Shown in pieces: positions 6,956 through 14,055 of a stretch of 14,055 bases of DNA. The stretch's first letter is position 1. Every line of letters starts with the position of its first letter. Source of the stretch: Planctomycetota bacterium (lineage in GTDB: Bacteria > Planctomycetota > SZUA-567); assembly GCA_031278535.1 (NCBI GenBank), contig JAITKH010000057.1:1-14055 (forward strand), read 5' to 3'. The position numbers and the translations under genes were made by a program. The notes under the pieces were generated by a model. That model was given only the letters and a program-made list of their open reading frames with translations, ran no database searches and was not told the origin of the DNA.

Positions 6956-7948
6956 ATGAAGATCAAATTCCCGGTACTGATCGCTTCGTTTTGCGCCCTG
7001 GCACTTGTCGGATTGTGTCAGGCAGGACAGAAAACCTACACCTTCAAATACGCCGAGTTGAACCCAAACGGGCACATCATGGACGAATGCGGCGACAAGT
7101 TCGCCGAACTGGCGTCGCGGAAATCCAGCGGACGAATTAAAATCGAGGTCTTCCCGGCCGGCCAACTCGGCGACGAAAAGACCATGTACCAGTCGCTCCA
7201 GATGGGCGGCGGCGCCATTGACATCTGCCGCGGCAACACCAATTCCCTCGGCGATTTCGGCCTGAAGAAGCTCACCCTTTTCGCGCTCCCTTTCATGCTC
7301 CGTGATCGCGATCATTTCTGGAAGGTCATCAACAGCGAAATCGGCGATGAATTCCTCAAGGAGTCGCAGGAAATCGGCACCGGCATGGTCGGCCTTTTCT
7401 ATCTCGACGAGGGCGCCCGCAACTTCTTCACCAACAAATCGGTGAAAATCACCGACGCCGGTAGTCTCAAGGGCCTGAAACTCCGCGTTCCCACCAACGA
7501 TCTGATGACCGATACCGCCACAGCCCTTGGCGTACAATCCACCCCGATTTCCTTCTCCGAACTCTACTCCGCCCTGCAGACCGGCACTGTCGACGGCGCC
7601 GAGCAGCCCCACCCCGGCTATTATTCCAACAAATTCTACGAAGTCGCGCCCAATTACTCCCTGACCGGGCATTCCTACGCCCCTTCCATCGTCCTCATGA
7701 GCGAGGACGTATGGGATCGGGTTGATCCCGCCGACCAGGCCATCCTCATCGAAGCGGGGAAGGAAACCGAGGCGTGGAACCGCGCCAGCATCGAAAGGCT
7801 CGATAACGAACTCCTCGACAACATCCGCGCCGCCGGCGCCACCGTCATCGAGGTGGACAAGGCGCCCTTCATCAAGGCGACCGAGGACGTCATCAGGAAA
7901 TACGCCGCCGGCCTGGACGACTACGTCAAGGCGATTCAATCCAAGTAG
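6956..7948 (+). CDS. dctP: TRAP transporter solute-binding protein (DctP family)
   Basis: Periplasmic binding protein (330 aa) of a TRAP transporter, which uses an ion gradient rather than ATP. A signal peptide is seen (MKIKFPVLIA, hydrophobic to about residue 20, likely cleavage after CQA at 23). The mature protein has the family landmarks FPAGQLGDEKTMYQSLQMG (66-84), DEGARNF (151-157), and GLKLRVPTN (173-181) with Arg177, the family's carboxylate-binding arginine. ISFSELYSALQTGTVDGAE (198-216) is also diagnostic. Conservation of the arginine suggests that the ligand carries a carboxylate, such as a sugar acid. The ATG at 6956 has a strong GAGGAGGAG site 5 bases upstream. The large subunit genes follow after a 246-base gap that contains a stem-loop. 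Specificity is not known. Confidence 0.95.
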   Translation: MKIKFPVLIASFCALALVGLCQAGQKTYTFKYAELNPNGHIMDECGDKFAELASRKSSGRIKIEVFPAGQLGDEKTMYQSLQMGGGAIDICRGNTNSLGDFGLKKLTLFALPFMLRDRDHFWKVINSEIGDEFLKESQEIGTGMVGLFYLDEGARNFFTNKSVKITDAGSLKGLKLRVPTNDLMTDTATALGVQSTPISFSELYSALQTGTVDGAEQPHPGYYSNKFYEVAPNYSLTGHSYAPSIVLMSEDVWDRVDPADQAILIEAGKETEAWNRASIERLDNELLDNIRAAGATVIEVDKAPFIKATEDVIRKYAAGLDDYVKAIQSK

Positions 7949-8016
7949 TGATCCGCAAAGAAAGTCCGAATCCTCGCTTGAGACTTTTTGGGGAGTGCCA
8001 CGATTCATCCGGTTTC

Positions 8017-8048
8017 CGCCTCCGGGGAAGTGAATTCCCCCGGAGGCG
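8017..8048 (+). terminator. intercistronic stem-loop between dctP and dctQ (attenuator or mRNA stabiliser)
   Basis: CGCCTCCGGGG (8017-8027) pairs with CCCCGGAGGCG (8038-8048), an 11-base-pair GC-rich stem around a loop of about 10 bases. It sits about 70 bases after the dctP stop, inside the 246-base gap before dctQ. No run of T follows, so it is not a textbook Rho-independent terminator. In other transport operons, hairpins in this position raise binding-protein yield over membrane subunits by partial termination or by protecting the upstream message from 3' decay; that role is inferred here. Apart from this hairpin and the alternative dctQ starts, the gap shows nothing else. Confidence 0.5.
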
Positions 8049-8194
8049 CCGGAGGCCGATTCCGGAGCGAACGGACTTCGGCGCCCGCAAAACGGTCTTT
8101 TCAGGCCAGAAGACGCAATCGGCTGGAAGAGAGGCGTATGCGTATATCGCCCCCTTCATTCATATGTCGGCCGGGGCGGAGGGGAGGGGCAGGC

Positions 8195-8761
8195 TTGAAC
8201 CAGGTGACGAGATTTTTTGACGCGGTATACTGGCTGTTCATGACCTCGTGCAAAATCGCCTTCATAGGAATGGTGGGCATTACGGCGGGGGTCGTCTTCA
8301 ACCGGTACATCCTCAAATACAGCATGACGTGGGGTGAGCCGGTGGTGTTGATGTGCATGGTCTACATGTCGCTGGTCAGCGCCGCCCTCGCCATCCGCGG
8401 GGACACCCACATCCGCATGCAGGTTATCGACTTTATCGTGCCCAGGACCGCCGTGTCAATCATGCGCGGGACGGCGCAGGCGGGCATCTTCATTTTCGGC
8501 CTGTTCATGATCTATTACGGTTGGATATTCATGACGCGGGTAGGGAGCCGCAATATCATGACCGGAGTCGGCATCCGCTCGACCTGGCTCTATCTCGCCA
8601 ATCCTGTCGCGGGGGTCGCCATTTGCCTGATGGAGATCGAGCGTTTCCTCAATTTCATCGACCGCCGGCGGCGGGGGGAAGAACTCCGGGGCGGCACCAT
8701 CGCGGACGGGGCGCGGGAAATGGCGGAAGACGCGGAACACCAGGCGAAGGGGGAGATTTGA
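8195..8761 (+). CDS. dctQ: TRAP transporter small permease subunit (DctQ family)
   Basis: Inner-membrane small subunit (188 aa from the chosen start) linking the binding protein to DctM. Four hydrophobic segments are visible in the usual DctQ layout (about residues 9-35, 45-66, 86-108 and 126-148), with the family-like stretch WGEPVVLMCMVYMSLVSAAL and then RGDTHIRM. The C-terminal tail is charged. The start is uncertain. The TTG at 8195 gives the normal beginning (NQVTRFFDAVYW) and has AGGGGAGGGG 5 bases upstream. An in-frame ATG at 8138 would add 19 residues rich in Pro, Arg and Gly that do not resemble DctQ termini. The frame is also open to 7988. The stop lies one base before the dctM start, so both are surely co-translated. 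Confidence 0.85.
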   Translation: MNQVTRFFDAVYWLFMTSCKIAFIGMVGITAGVVFNRYILKYSMTWGEPVVLMCMVYMSLVSAALAIRGDTHIRMQVIDFIVPRTAVSIMRGTAQAGIFIFGLFMIYYGWIFMTRVGSRNIMTGVGIRSTWLYLANPVAGVAICLMEIERFLNFIDRRRRGEELRGGTIADGAREMAEDAEHQAKGEI

Positions 8762-8762
8762 C

Positions 8763-10073
8763 ATGCAAACCGACACCCTCGCGGTCCTCATCCTGGCGAG
8801 TTCCTTCTTCATCATGCTGGTCTGCCGCTTCCCCATCGCCTTCGCCATCGGCTTGTCAAGCCTCTTCACCACCCTCTACCTCGGCCTCCCCCTGATGCAG
8901 ATAGCCCAGCTTATGGTGAAGGGCGTCAACGTCTTCACCCTCATGGCGGTGCCCTTTTTCATCATCGCCGGCGAAATCATGGGCGCGGGCGGCATTTCGT
9001 CCCGGCTCATCGATTTCTCCAACGCCCTGGTGGGATGGCTGCGCGGCGGCCTCGCCATGGTGAACATCGTCGCATCCACCTTTTTCGGCGGCATTTCCGG
9101 CTCGTCCACCGCCGACACCGCATCCCTCGGGACCATCCTCATCCCCATTATGAAGAAACAAGGCTACGACGAGGAATTCGCGACCAATATCACCATGACC
9201 AGTTCCGTCCAGGGCCTGCTCATCCCTCCCAGCCACAACATGGTTATGTACGCGATGGTCGCGGGGAGCGTTTCCATCGGCCGGCTGTTCCTCGCCGGCA
9301 TCGTCCCCGGCGTCCTGCTCGGGCTGGCCCTGATGGTCTACAGCTATGGCGCGGCGGTGAAGCGCGACTACCCCAAGGGCGATCCCTTCGCCCTCGCCAA
9401 CGTCTGGCGTTCCCTGAAACAGGCGGCATGGGGGCTGGTCACAGTTTTCATCGTGGTCGTCGGGGTGGTCACCGGAGTGCTGACCGCCACCGAATCCGCC
9501 GCCATAGCGGTTATTTGGGCGGTGATCGTCAGCGCCTTCATCTACAAGGAATTGACTTTCCCAAAAATGTGGCGGGTTATCGAGCGATCCCTCGGCACTC
9601 TCGCCATCGTCATGATTCTCATATCGACCTCGCAGGTTTTCGGCTGGCTGCTCACCTATCTGAAAATGCCGGAAATGGTGGCCGGCGCCATCCTCGGCTT
9701 CACCGAAACCCCCCTTTTCATCATGTTGATTCTCAACCTTGTCATGCTCGCCCTCGGCACCATCATGGACATGTCGGCCATCATCCTGGTCGCCACCCCC
9801 ATCCTGCTTCCCGTCGCCATGACGGCGGGCATGGACCCGGTGCACTTCGGGGTGGTGGTCATCCTCAACCTTGGCATCGGCCTCATCACCCCGCCGGTGG
9901 GAGGCACCCTCTTTGTCGGCTCGGCCGTGTCGGGCGTGCCCATCGAACGGCTGGCGAAAACGCTCGTTCCCCAGTTTGGGGTCATGCTGCTCGTGCTCGT
10001 TTTCATCACCTACGTTCCCGCGGTGGTCATGTGGCTACCCGATTTGATCATGCCGGTAATGGCCGGGACCTGA
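8763..10073 (+). CDS. dctM: TRAP transporter large permease subunit (DctM family)
   Basis: Main translocation subunit (436 aa) with a dozen or so hydrophobic segments, spanning the inner membrane. Family landmarks are VPFFIIAGEIMGAGGISSRL (63-82), FFGGISGSSTADTASLGTILIP (107-128), QGLLIPPSHNM (150-160), and ITPPVGGTLFVGSAVSG near residue 380. Length is normal. The ATG at 8763 follows the dctQ stop by one base and has a GGGGAG site near 8750. Together with dctP and dctQ this completes a three-part TRAP system. Its position just ahead of the enzyme genes implies that it imports their substrate. Confidence 0.97.
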   Translation: MQTDTLAVLILASSFFIMLVCRFPIAFAIGLSSLFTTLYLGLPLMQIAQLMVKGVNVFTLMAVPFFIIAGEIMGAGGISSRLIDFSNALVGWLRGGLAMVNIVASTFFGGISGSSTADTASLGTILIPIMKKQGYDEEFATNITMTSSVQGLLIPPSHNMVMYAMVAGSVSIGRLFLAGIVPGVLLGLALMVYSYGAAVKRDYPKGDPFALANVWRSLKQAAWGLVTVFIVVVGVVTGVLTATESAAIAVIWAVIVSAFIYKELTFPKMWRVIERSLGTLAIVMILISTSQVFGWLLTYLKMPEMVAGAILGFTETPLFIMLILNLVMLALGTIMDMSAIILVATPILLPVAMTAGMDPVHFGVVVILNLGIGLITPPVGGTLFVGSAVSGVPIERLAKTLVPQFGVMLLVLVFITYVPAVVMWLPDLIMPVMAGT

Positions 10074-10094
10074 GGCGGACCCGAAGGAGAAGCG

Positions 10095-10889
10095 GTGGAG
10101 CGGGAAACCGTTTTCGGAGAGACCGGCGCCCGGCTGGAGTTCGAGGAGTCGGCCGGGCCCGGCAAGGGACTGGTGATCATATGCCCGGGCGGCGGGTACG
10201 AGTTCCTTTCGGAACGCGAAGCCGGGCCGGTGGCGCGGCGCTTCGCCGGGGCGGGCTGGCGCCCGTTGATTCTCAACTATTCGGTAGGATTCGAATTGGG
10301 AAAAAAGCCGCTCCGTGAAGCCGCTTGGGCGGTGCGGGCGGCGCGCCGGATTTTCGCCGATTCGCTCGGCCCCATGCCCTTCACCGCCGTTTGCGGCTTT
10401 TCCGCCGGCGGACACCTGGCGGCCTCGCTCGGGGTCCACTGGAACGACGAAACGGAATTCCCCGATCCGCGGAAACGCCGGACCCAGCGGCCGGACGGGC
10501 TGATTCTGGCTTATCCCGTCATCAGCGGCGGCCCGCATCGCCATGCGGACAGTTTTTTCCGCCTTCATGCCGAAGACAGGGATGTCGGCTATTTTTCCCT
10601 CGAAAACCACGTCACCCCGGCCACGCCGCCGGCTTTCATCTGGCACACGGCCGCCGACGAGCTGGTGCCGGTGGAGAATTCCCTGCTTTTCGCCGGTGCG
10701 CTGTGCGCCAACCGGATTCCGGTGGAAGTGCACATCTATCCCTTCGGACCGCACGGCTTGTCCCTTGCCACGCCCGAGGTCGAGGATGCCGGGAAAGCCA
10801 GGCATCCGGACGCGCATGTCGCCGGATGGCTCGATCTCTGCCTCGACTGGCTGGACACGATCCTGAAACGGAAACGGGAGGGCGAATGA
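10095..10889 (+). CDS. alpha/beta hydrolase, probable esterase or lactonase
   Basis: Cytoplasmic hydrolase (264 aa) with no signal peptide. The fold and catalytic triad can be read: oxyanion-hole region CPGGGYEFLS (30-39), nucleophile Ser103 in GFSAGG (101-106), Asp188 in HTAADELVPVENS, and His220 in FGPHGLSLA. This pattern resembles small carbohydrate acetyl esterases and related esterases of the alpha/beta hydrolase superfamily. The start is GTG at 10095 with AAGGAG 5 bases upstream; the gene begins 21 bases after dctM. Its stop overlaps the next start as ATGA. In this cluster it may remove an acyl group from, or open a lactone of, the imported compound. That role is inferred from context, since the superfamily is too broad to give a substrate. 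Confidence 0.85.
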   Translation: MERETVFGETGARLEFEESAGPGKGLVIICPGGGYEFLSEREAGPVARRFAGAGWRPLILNYSVGFELGKKPLREAAWAVRAARRIFADSLGPMPFTAVCGFSAGGHLAASLGVHWNDETEFPDPRKRRTQRPDGLILAYPVISGGPHRHADSFFRLHAEDRDVGYFSLENHVTPATPPAFIWHTAADELVPVENSLLFAGALCANRIPVEVHIYPFGPHGLSLATPEVEDAGKARHPDAHVAGWLDLCLDWLDTILKRKREGE

Positions 10890-11632
10890 ACGTCGATTTG
10901 TTCGGGCGCACGGCCGTTGTCACCGGAACCTCCGGCGGAATCGGCCTGGCCATCGCCAACGCCCTGGCGGATTCCGGCGCGGTCGTCCACGGCCTCAGCC
11001 GCACCGGCGCGGTCAAGGAGGGCGAACGGCCCTCGCATCCCGGAGTCCGGCACTTGAAGGCGGATCTGCTCGATTACCCCGCCCTGGCCGGGACGATCGA
11101 AAGGATCGCCGCCGGGGACGGTCTGGACATCCTGGTCAACAACGCCGGGGCGACGGCGAGGTGCCGCGCCGAGGAATTTCTCGACGAGGATTTCGATCAT
11201 ATCCACAATCTGAACGTCAAAAGCGTGTTCAAGCTGTCCTGCCTCTGCTACCGGCGCCTCAAGGCCTCGCCCCACGTCGGGCGCATCATCAACATCGCTT
11301 CCATGGCCGCCCATCTCGGATTTTCCGAGGTGGTGCCCTACTGCTCCAGCAAGGGGGCGGTCCTGGCCATGACCAGGGGTTTGGCGGTCGAATGGGCGCG
11401 GGACAACATCACGGTGAACTCCATCTCCCCCGGCTGGTTCCCGTCCAACATGACGAGGAAGGTCATGGACGGGGATCGCCGGGCGAAAATCCTTGCCCGC
11501 ATGCCTCTGCACGCCTTCGGCGACCCTGCCGATCTCGGCTCGCTGGCGGCATACCTGGTTTCGGACGCCGCACGCTATATCACCGGGCAGGACTTCGCCG
11601 TCGACGGCGGCGCCCTGGCCTTCGGTTTTTGA
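10886..11632 (+). CDS. short-chain dehydrogenase/reductase (SDR), sugar-acid type
   Basis: NAD(P)-dependent classical SDR (248 aa). Visible motifs are the cofactor loop TGTSGGIG (13-20), NNAG (85-88), Asn110, catalytic Ser139, and YCSSK with Tyr152 and Lys156. The C-terminal YITGQDFAVDGG is the usual ending. No acidic residue is obvious at the end of the second strand (GLSRTG, 36-41), and Ser-Arg there leans toward NADP, though weakly. The ATG overlaps the hydrolase stop as ATGA. The closest functional classes by look are gluconate 5-dehydrogenase or KduD-like sugar-acid dehydrogenases, consistent with the UxaA and RraA homologues downstream. The substrate remains undetermined, because SDR sequence alone rarely settles it. 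Confidence 0.92.
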   Translation: MNVDLFGRTAVVTGTSGGIGLAIANALADSGAVVHGLSRTGAVKEGERPSHPGVRHLKADLLDYPALAGTIERIAAGDGLDILVNNAGATARCRAEEFLDEDFDHIHNLNVKSVFKLSCLCYRRLKASPHVGRIINIASMAAHLGFSEVVPYCSSKGAVLAMTRGLAVEWARDNITVNSISPGWFPSNMTRKVMDGDRRAKILARMPLHAFGDPADLGSLAAYLVSDAARYITGQDFAVDGGALAFGF

Positions 11633-11645
11633 ACAGGAGAAAAGA

Positions 11646-12311
11646 ATGCCCCAATGGAATGGCCAGGCGGAAATGTTCGCCCTGATGCGGGAAAAACTGT
11701 ATACCCCGGTGGTCGGCGACATTTTGGACGCCATGGGCTACACTCATCAGTTCCTGCCGCCGGAAATCCGCCCCCTTCGCGACGGTATGAAACTGGCCGG
11801 CCGCGCCATGACCGTGCTGATGATTGACGTCTTCGGCCCGCAGAAAAAGCCCTTCGGCCTCTTGACCGAGGCGCTGGATCAATTGGAGGCCGATGAAATA
11901 TACCTCGCCGCCGGCGGGATAAGGCGCTGCGCCTACTGGGGAGAGCTCCTCACCGCCACCGCCCGCGCCCGAGGGGCGGCCGGAGCGGTGGTCGACGGCT
12001 GGCACCGCGACACTCCCCAGGTCCTCGAACAGAACTGGCCGGTGTTCAGCCGCGGCGGCTACGCCCAGGATTCGGGCGTCCGCACCCAGGTGGTCGATTT
12101 CCGCTGCCGGATAGAAGTGGGCCGGGCGACCGTCGAGGACGGCGACCTGCTGTTCGGCGATGTCGACGGGGTGTTGGCCATTCCCGCCGCCGCCGCGGAC
12201 GAGGCGCTGGAAAAGGCGCTGGAGAAGGCCGCCGGGGAAAAGATGGTGCGCAAGGCCATCGAGAGCGGCATGACCGCCACCTCCGCCTTCGCGAAATTCG
12301 GCATCTTGTGA
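11646..12311 (+). CDS. RraA-like protein, putative class II keto-acid aldolase
   Basis: RraA/MenG-like family protein (221 aa). The family's signature is clear: GELLTATARARGAAGAVVDG (99-118) leading to Arg121-Asp122, then GDVDGVLAIP (171-180). In characterised 4-hydroxy-4-methyl-2-oxoglutarate aldolases the Arg-Asp pair binds substrate and metal. Members without aldolase activity regulate RNase E, but these are shorter (about 160 aa) and lie in other contexts. The extra length and the metabolic cluster favour an aldolase or decarboxylase that would split a 2-keto acid into pyruvate and a second product. The ATG at 11646 has AGGAGA upstream. The stop overlaps the next gene's GTG start as GTGA. 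Older annotations as demethylmenaquinone methyltransferase are not supported by the motifs. Confidence 0.85.
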   Translation: MPQWNGQAEMFALMREKLYTPVVGDILDAMGYTHQFLPPEIRPLRDGMKLAGRAMTVLMIDVFGPQKKPFGLLTEALDQLEADEIYLAAGGIRRCAYWGELLTATARARGAAGAVVDGWHRDTPQVLEQNWPVFSRGGYAQDSGVRTQVVDFRCRIEVGRATVEDGDLLFGDVDGVLAIPAAAADEALEKALEKAAGEKMVRKAIESGMTATSAFAKFGIL

Positions 12312-12646
12312 GCGCCGGATCGGCGCCGGCCGCGTTTCAAATCAGCGCCAATGACAACGTGGCGACGGCTCTTTGCGATCTGTCTCCGGGGAGGGTCCGC
12401 CTGCTTGGCGACGCGGAGTCCGGAGAAATCGAGGCGGTCGAGCCGATTGCCCGAGGGCACAAGCTGGCCCTGCGACATATCGCGGCCGGCGAGAACATCG
12501 TCAAATACGGCGTTTCCATCGGCAGGGCCTCGAAGCCGATCGCCAGGGGTTGCTGGGTGCATTTGCACTGTATGGGAAGCATGTACGACGAGAAATCGAA
12601 CAAACTGGATCCGGTCATCGGCATCTCGAGGGAAACGCGGTACTGA
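12308..12646 (+). CDS. UxaA-family dehydratase, small subunit (SAF domain)
   Basis: A 112-residue SAF-domain protein, equivalent to the N-terminal domain of altronate/galactarate dehydratases. The diagnostic run is PIARGHKLALRHIAAGENIV (46-65), KYGVSIGRASKPIARG (66-81), and WVHLHCMGS (83-91), where relatives usually have VH.HN. The start is GTG at 12308, overlapping the RraA-like stop. In Escherichia coli UxaA this domain is fused to the catalytic part; here it is a separate gene just before the large subunit. Two-gene forms are known for altronate dehydratases and for (2R)-sulfolactate sulfo-lyase (SuyA). It presumably forms a complex with the product of the next gene. The substrate cannot be decided from this sequence. 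Confidence 0.88.
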   Translation: MSAGSAPAAFQISANDNVATALCDLSPGRVRLLGDAESGEIEAVEPIARGHKLALRHIAAGENIVKYGVSIGRASKPIARGCWVHLHCMGSMYDEKSNKLDPVIGISRETRY

Positions 12647-12682
12647 AATCCTGGTCGCGACACAGCCACACTGGGAGGCGGA

Positions 12683-13900
12683 ATGCATCCGAAACAATTT
12701 GTCTGGCCCGGTTATGCCAGAAAACATGGGAAAAAAGGGGTTCGCAACAAACTCCTCGTGGTGCACACGGTGGAGTGTTCGTCCCATGTGGCCAGAAAAA
12801 TCGCCTCCGCCGTCGGCAACCAGGCGGAGGTGGTCGGCTTTGCCGGCTGCAACGACAACGCCTACGCGGTCAGGATGCTTTCCGCCCTGGTACGCCATCC
12901 CAATGTCGGCGCCGTGCTGGCGGTGGGGCTGGGGTGCGAATATATCCAGCCGGAAAAACTGGCGGAAGCGGCGATGGAGGAGGGAAAGGAAGCGGACTGG
13001 CTTTTCATTCAGGACGAGGGGGGAACCATCAAGGCGATTGAAAAGGGCGCCGCCTCGGCCAGGCGCATGCTGGCCACCCTCGGACGCGCACCGCGCACCG
13101 ATATGGGACTGGCCGACCTTGTCGTCGGCGGCGAATGCGGCGGCAGCGACTTCACCAGCGGCCTGGCGGGTAACGTGGTGGCGGGAAGGTTTTTCGATCT
13201 GCTGGTCGACGCGGGCGGAACGGCCATATTCGAGGAAATTCTCGAGGCGATCGGCCTCCGCGATTTGCTGGCGGCCCGGGGCGCTGACGCGGCGGCGCGC
13301 CGAAGCATCGGCGCCGCCTGCGACAAGGCGCTGGCCTATTGCAGGATTGTGCGGCAGTATTCCATCAGTCCCGGCAATTTCGTCGGCGGATTGTCGACCA
13401 TTGAAGAAAAAAGTATGGGCGCGGTGATTAAGAGCGGCAGCCGGCCCATACAGGGCGTCCTGAAGGTCGGGCATGCGCCGCCCCGGCCGGGATTGTGGCT
13501 GCTGGATACGGTGCCGGATCCCCATTGGATGCAGCATGGCATCGCCAATCCGAATGACAACGAGGGCCTGACCGCGTTAATCGCTTCCGGCTGCCATATT
13601 GTCCTGTTCATCACCGGCCGCGGGAATGTGGTGGGCAACGCGGTGGCGCCGATCATCAAGGTCACCGGCAATTCCGCGACTTTCGCCGCGATGCCGGATG
13701 ACATGGATTTTGACGCCGGGGTCACCCTGTCGGGGGAAACCAGCCAGGCCGAGACGGCAGCCAACCTTCTGCGTCTTGTCGCGGCGACCGCCGGCGGCCT
13801 GTCTACCAAAAGCGAAACGCTGGGCCATTGCGAATATTATATCCCGTACAAATATCAGGATGCGAACCCGAGGCCGTGCGCCTGCGGGCGGGAGGATTGA
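12683..13900 (+). CDS. UxaA-family dehydratase/lyase, large subunit
   Basis: Catalytic subunit (405 aa) of the D-galactarate dehydratase/altronate hydrolase family, which are iron-dependent enzymes removing water (or sulfite in SuyB) from an acid. Recognised stretches, in order, are GYARKHGKKGVRNKLLVVHT (10-29), ECSSHVARKIA (31-41), ECGGSDFTSG (151-160), GGTAIFEEILEAIG (178-191), GNFVGGLSTIEEKSMGAVIK (231-250), and IVLFITGRGNVVGNAVAP (306-323). The end has a cysteine pair (Pro-Cys-Ala-Cys). Family members often read LSTIEEKSLG, so this is close to consensus. The ATG at 12683 has GGGAGG a few bases upstream; it lies 36 bases after the small subunit. Together the pair likely yields a 2-keto-3-deoxy acid. 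A SuyB-like sulfolactate lyase function is possible. Substrate confidence is low, family confidence high. Confidence 0.9.
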   Translation: MHPKQFVWPGYARKHGKKGVRNKLLVVHTVECSSHVARKIASAVGNQAEVVGFAGCNDNAYAVRMLSALVRHPNVGAVLAVGLGCEYIQPEKLAEAAMEEGKEADWLFIQDEGGTIKAIEKGAASARRMLATLGRAPRTDMGLADLVVGGECGGSDFTSGLAGNVVAGRFFDLLVDAGGTAIFEEILEAIGLRDLLAARGADAAARRSIGAACDKALAYCRIVRQYSISPGNFVGGLSTIEEKSMGAVIKSGSRPIQGVLKVGHAPPRPGLWLLDTVPDPHWMQHGIANPNDNEGLTALIASGCHIVLFITGRGNVVGNAVAPIIKVTGNSATFAAMPDDMDFDAGVTLSGETSQAETAANLLRLVAATAGGLSTKSETLGHCEYYIPYKYQDANPRPCACGRED

Positions 13901-13906
13901 AAGAAA

Positions 13907-14055
13907 ATGAAGGCGAATCCCCTTTCCCTGGTCGGCAGGACGGCCCTGGTCACCGGCGGGGCGACCGGCTTGGGATTGGCCATTGCGGGCTGCTTGTCCA
14001 AGGCGGGCGCGAAAGTGGTGGCGATCGGCACCCGGCCGCCGGAACAATGTGCCGG
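13907..14055 (+). CDS. short-chain dehydrogenase/reductase, N-terminal part (runs past window edge)
   Basis: Only the first 49 residues are visible. After NPLSLVGRTALVTGGATGLG comes the nucleotide-binding glycine pattern TGGATGLG (residues 16-23), and the second strand ends AKVVAIGTRPP. This is the start of a classical SDR. It resembles the beginning of KduD-like and gluconate-type dehydrogenases, but so little is present that the assignment stays at family level. The ATG at 13907 lies 6 bases after the UxaA large-subunit stop. A GGGAGG lies about 11 bases upstream of it, a little far. It continues the same operon, and a second SDR in the cluster suggests two oxidoreduction steps or an isomerisation through a keto intermediate. 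Confidence 0.88.
   Translation, partial: MKANPLSLVGRTALVTGGATGLGLAIAGCLSKAGAKVVAIGTRPPEQCA

Noticed and set aside
11646..12311. Demethylmenaquinone methyltransferase (MenG) as the function of the RraA-like gene
   Set aside because: That is a historical misannotation of the family; there is no methyltransferase SAM-binding motif, while the RraA/aldolase Arg-Asp signature is present.
12059..13537. Long open frame on the minus strand opposite the UxaA genes (also similar ones at 8856-9845, 6761-8008 and 10736-11734)
   Set aside because: They lie opposite genes with clear family motifs, have no recognisable domains, and show the His/Gly/Arg-rich composition expected of antisense frames in GC-rich coding DNA.
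1..14055. CRISPR arrays, tRNA or rRNA genes, and prophage or toxin-antitoxin modules
   Set aside because: No regularly spaced repeats, tRNA-like cloverleaf sequence, rRNA segments or such proteins were recognised on reading the window; almost all of it is occupied by the listed genes.

Overview
The window holds two oppositely oriented catabolic gene clusters. They meet at a junction of about 730 bases that carries an insertion-sequence remnant and an AT-rich stretch. The DNA is mostly GC-rich. The transport systems (exported binding proteins with signal peptides, and a TRAP transporter) suggest a Gram-negative, heterotrophic bacterium. The sequence alone does not fix the lineage.

Left part (1-5039, minus strand): a 2-aminoethylphosphonate (AEP) uptake and degradation operon. 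Read in its own direction it runs phnW (AEP:pyruvate transaminase), phnX (phosphonoacetaldehyde hydrolase), a periplasmic binding protein, an ABC ATPase, and an ABC permease cut by the window edge. Three of the four junctions overlap, two of them as ATGA. The products of this route would be alanine, acetaldehyde and phosphate.

Junction (5040-5770): a phnW leader with short repeated motifs, the C-terminal fragment of an IS630-type transposase, then a very AT-rich segment with several perfect palindromes and a good promoter for the next gene.

Right part (5771-14055, plus strand): a LacI-type regulator, a complete TRAP transporter (dctP, dctQ, dctM), then a tightly packed set of enzymes: an alpha/beta hydrolase, an SDR oxidoreductase, an RraA-like aldolase-family protein, a two-gene UxaA-type dehydratase (separate SAF-domain small subunit and large subunit) and the start of a second SDR. 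The layout suggests import of a carboxylated compound, ester or lactone opening, oxidoreduction, dehydration to a 2-keto-3-deoxy acid, and aldol cleavage. That chain is an inference: each family is recognisable, but the substrate is not. A sulfolactate lyase (SuyAB-like) role for the UxaA pair is the main alternative.

No RNA genes, CRISPR arrays or attachment sites were seen. The most interesting points are the unassigned catabolic set on the right, the mobile-element scar and AT-rich palindromes between the clusters, and a 10-base word shared by the upstream regions of phnW and dctP.
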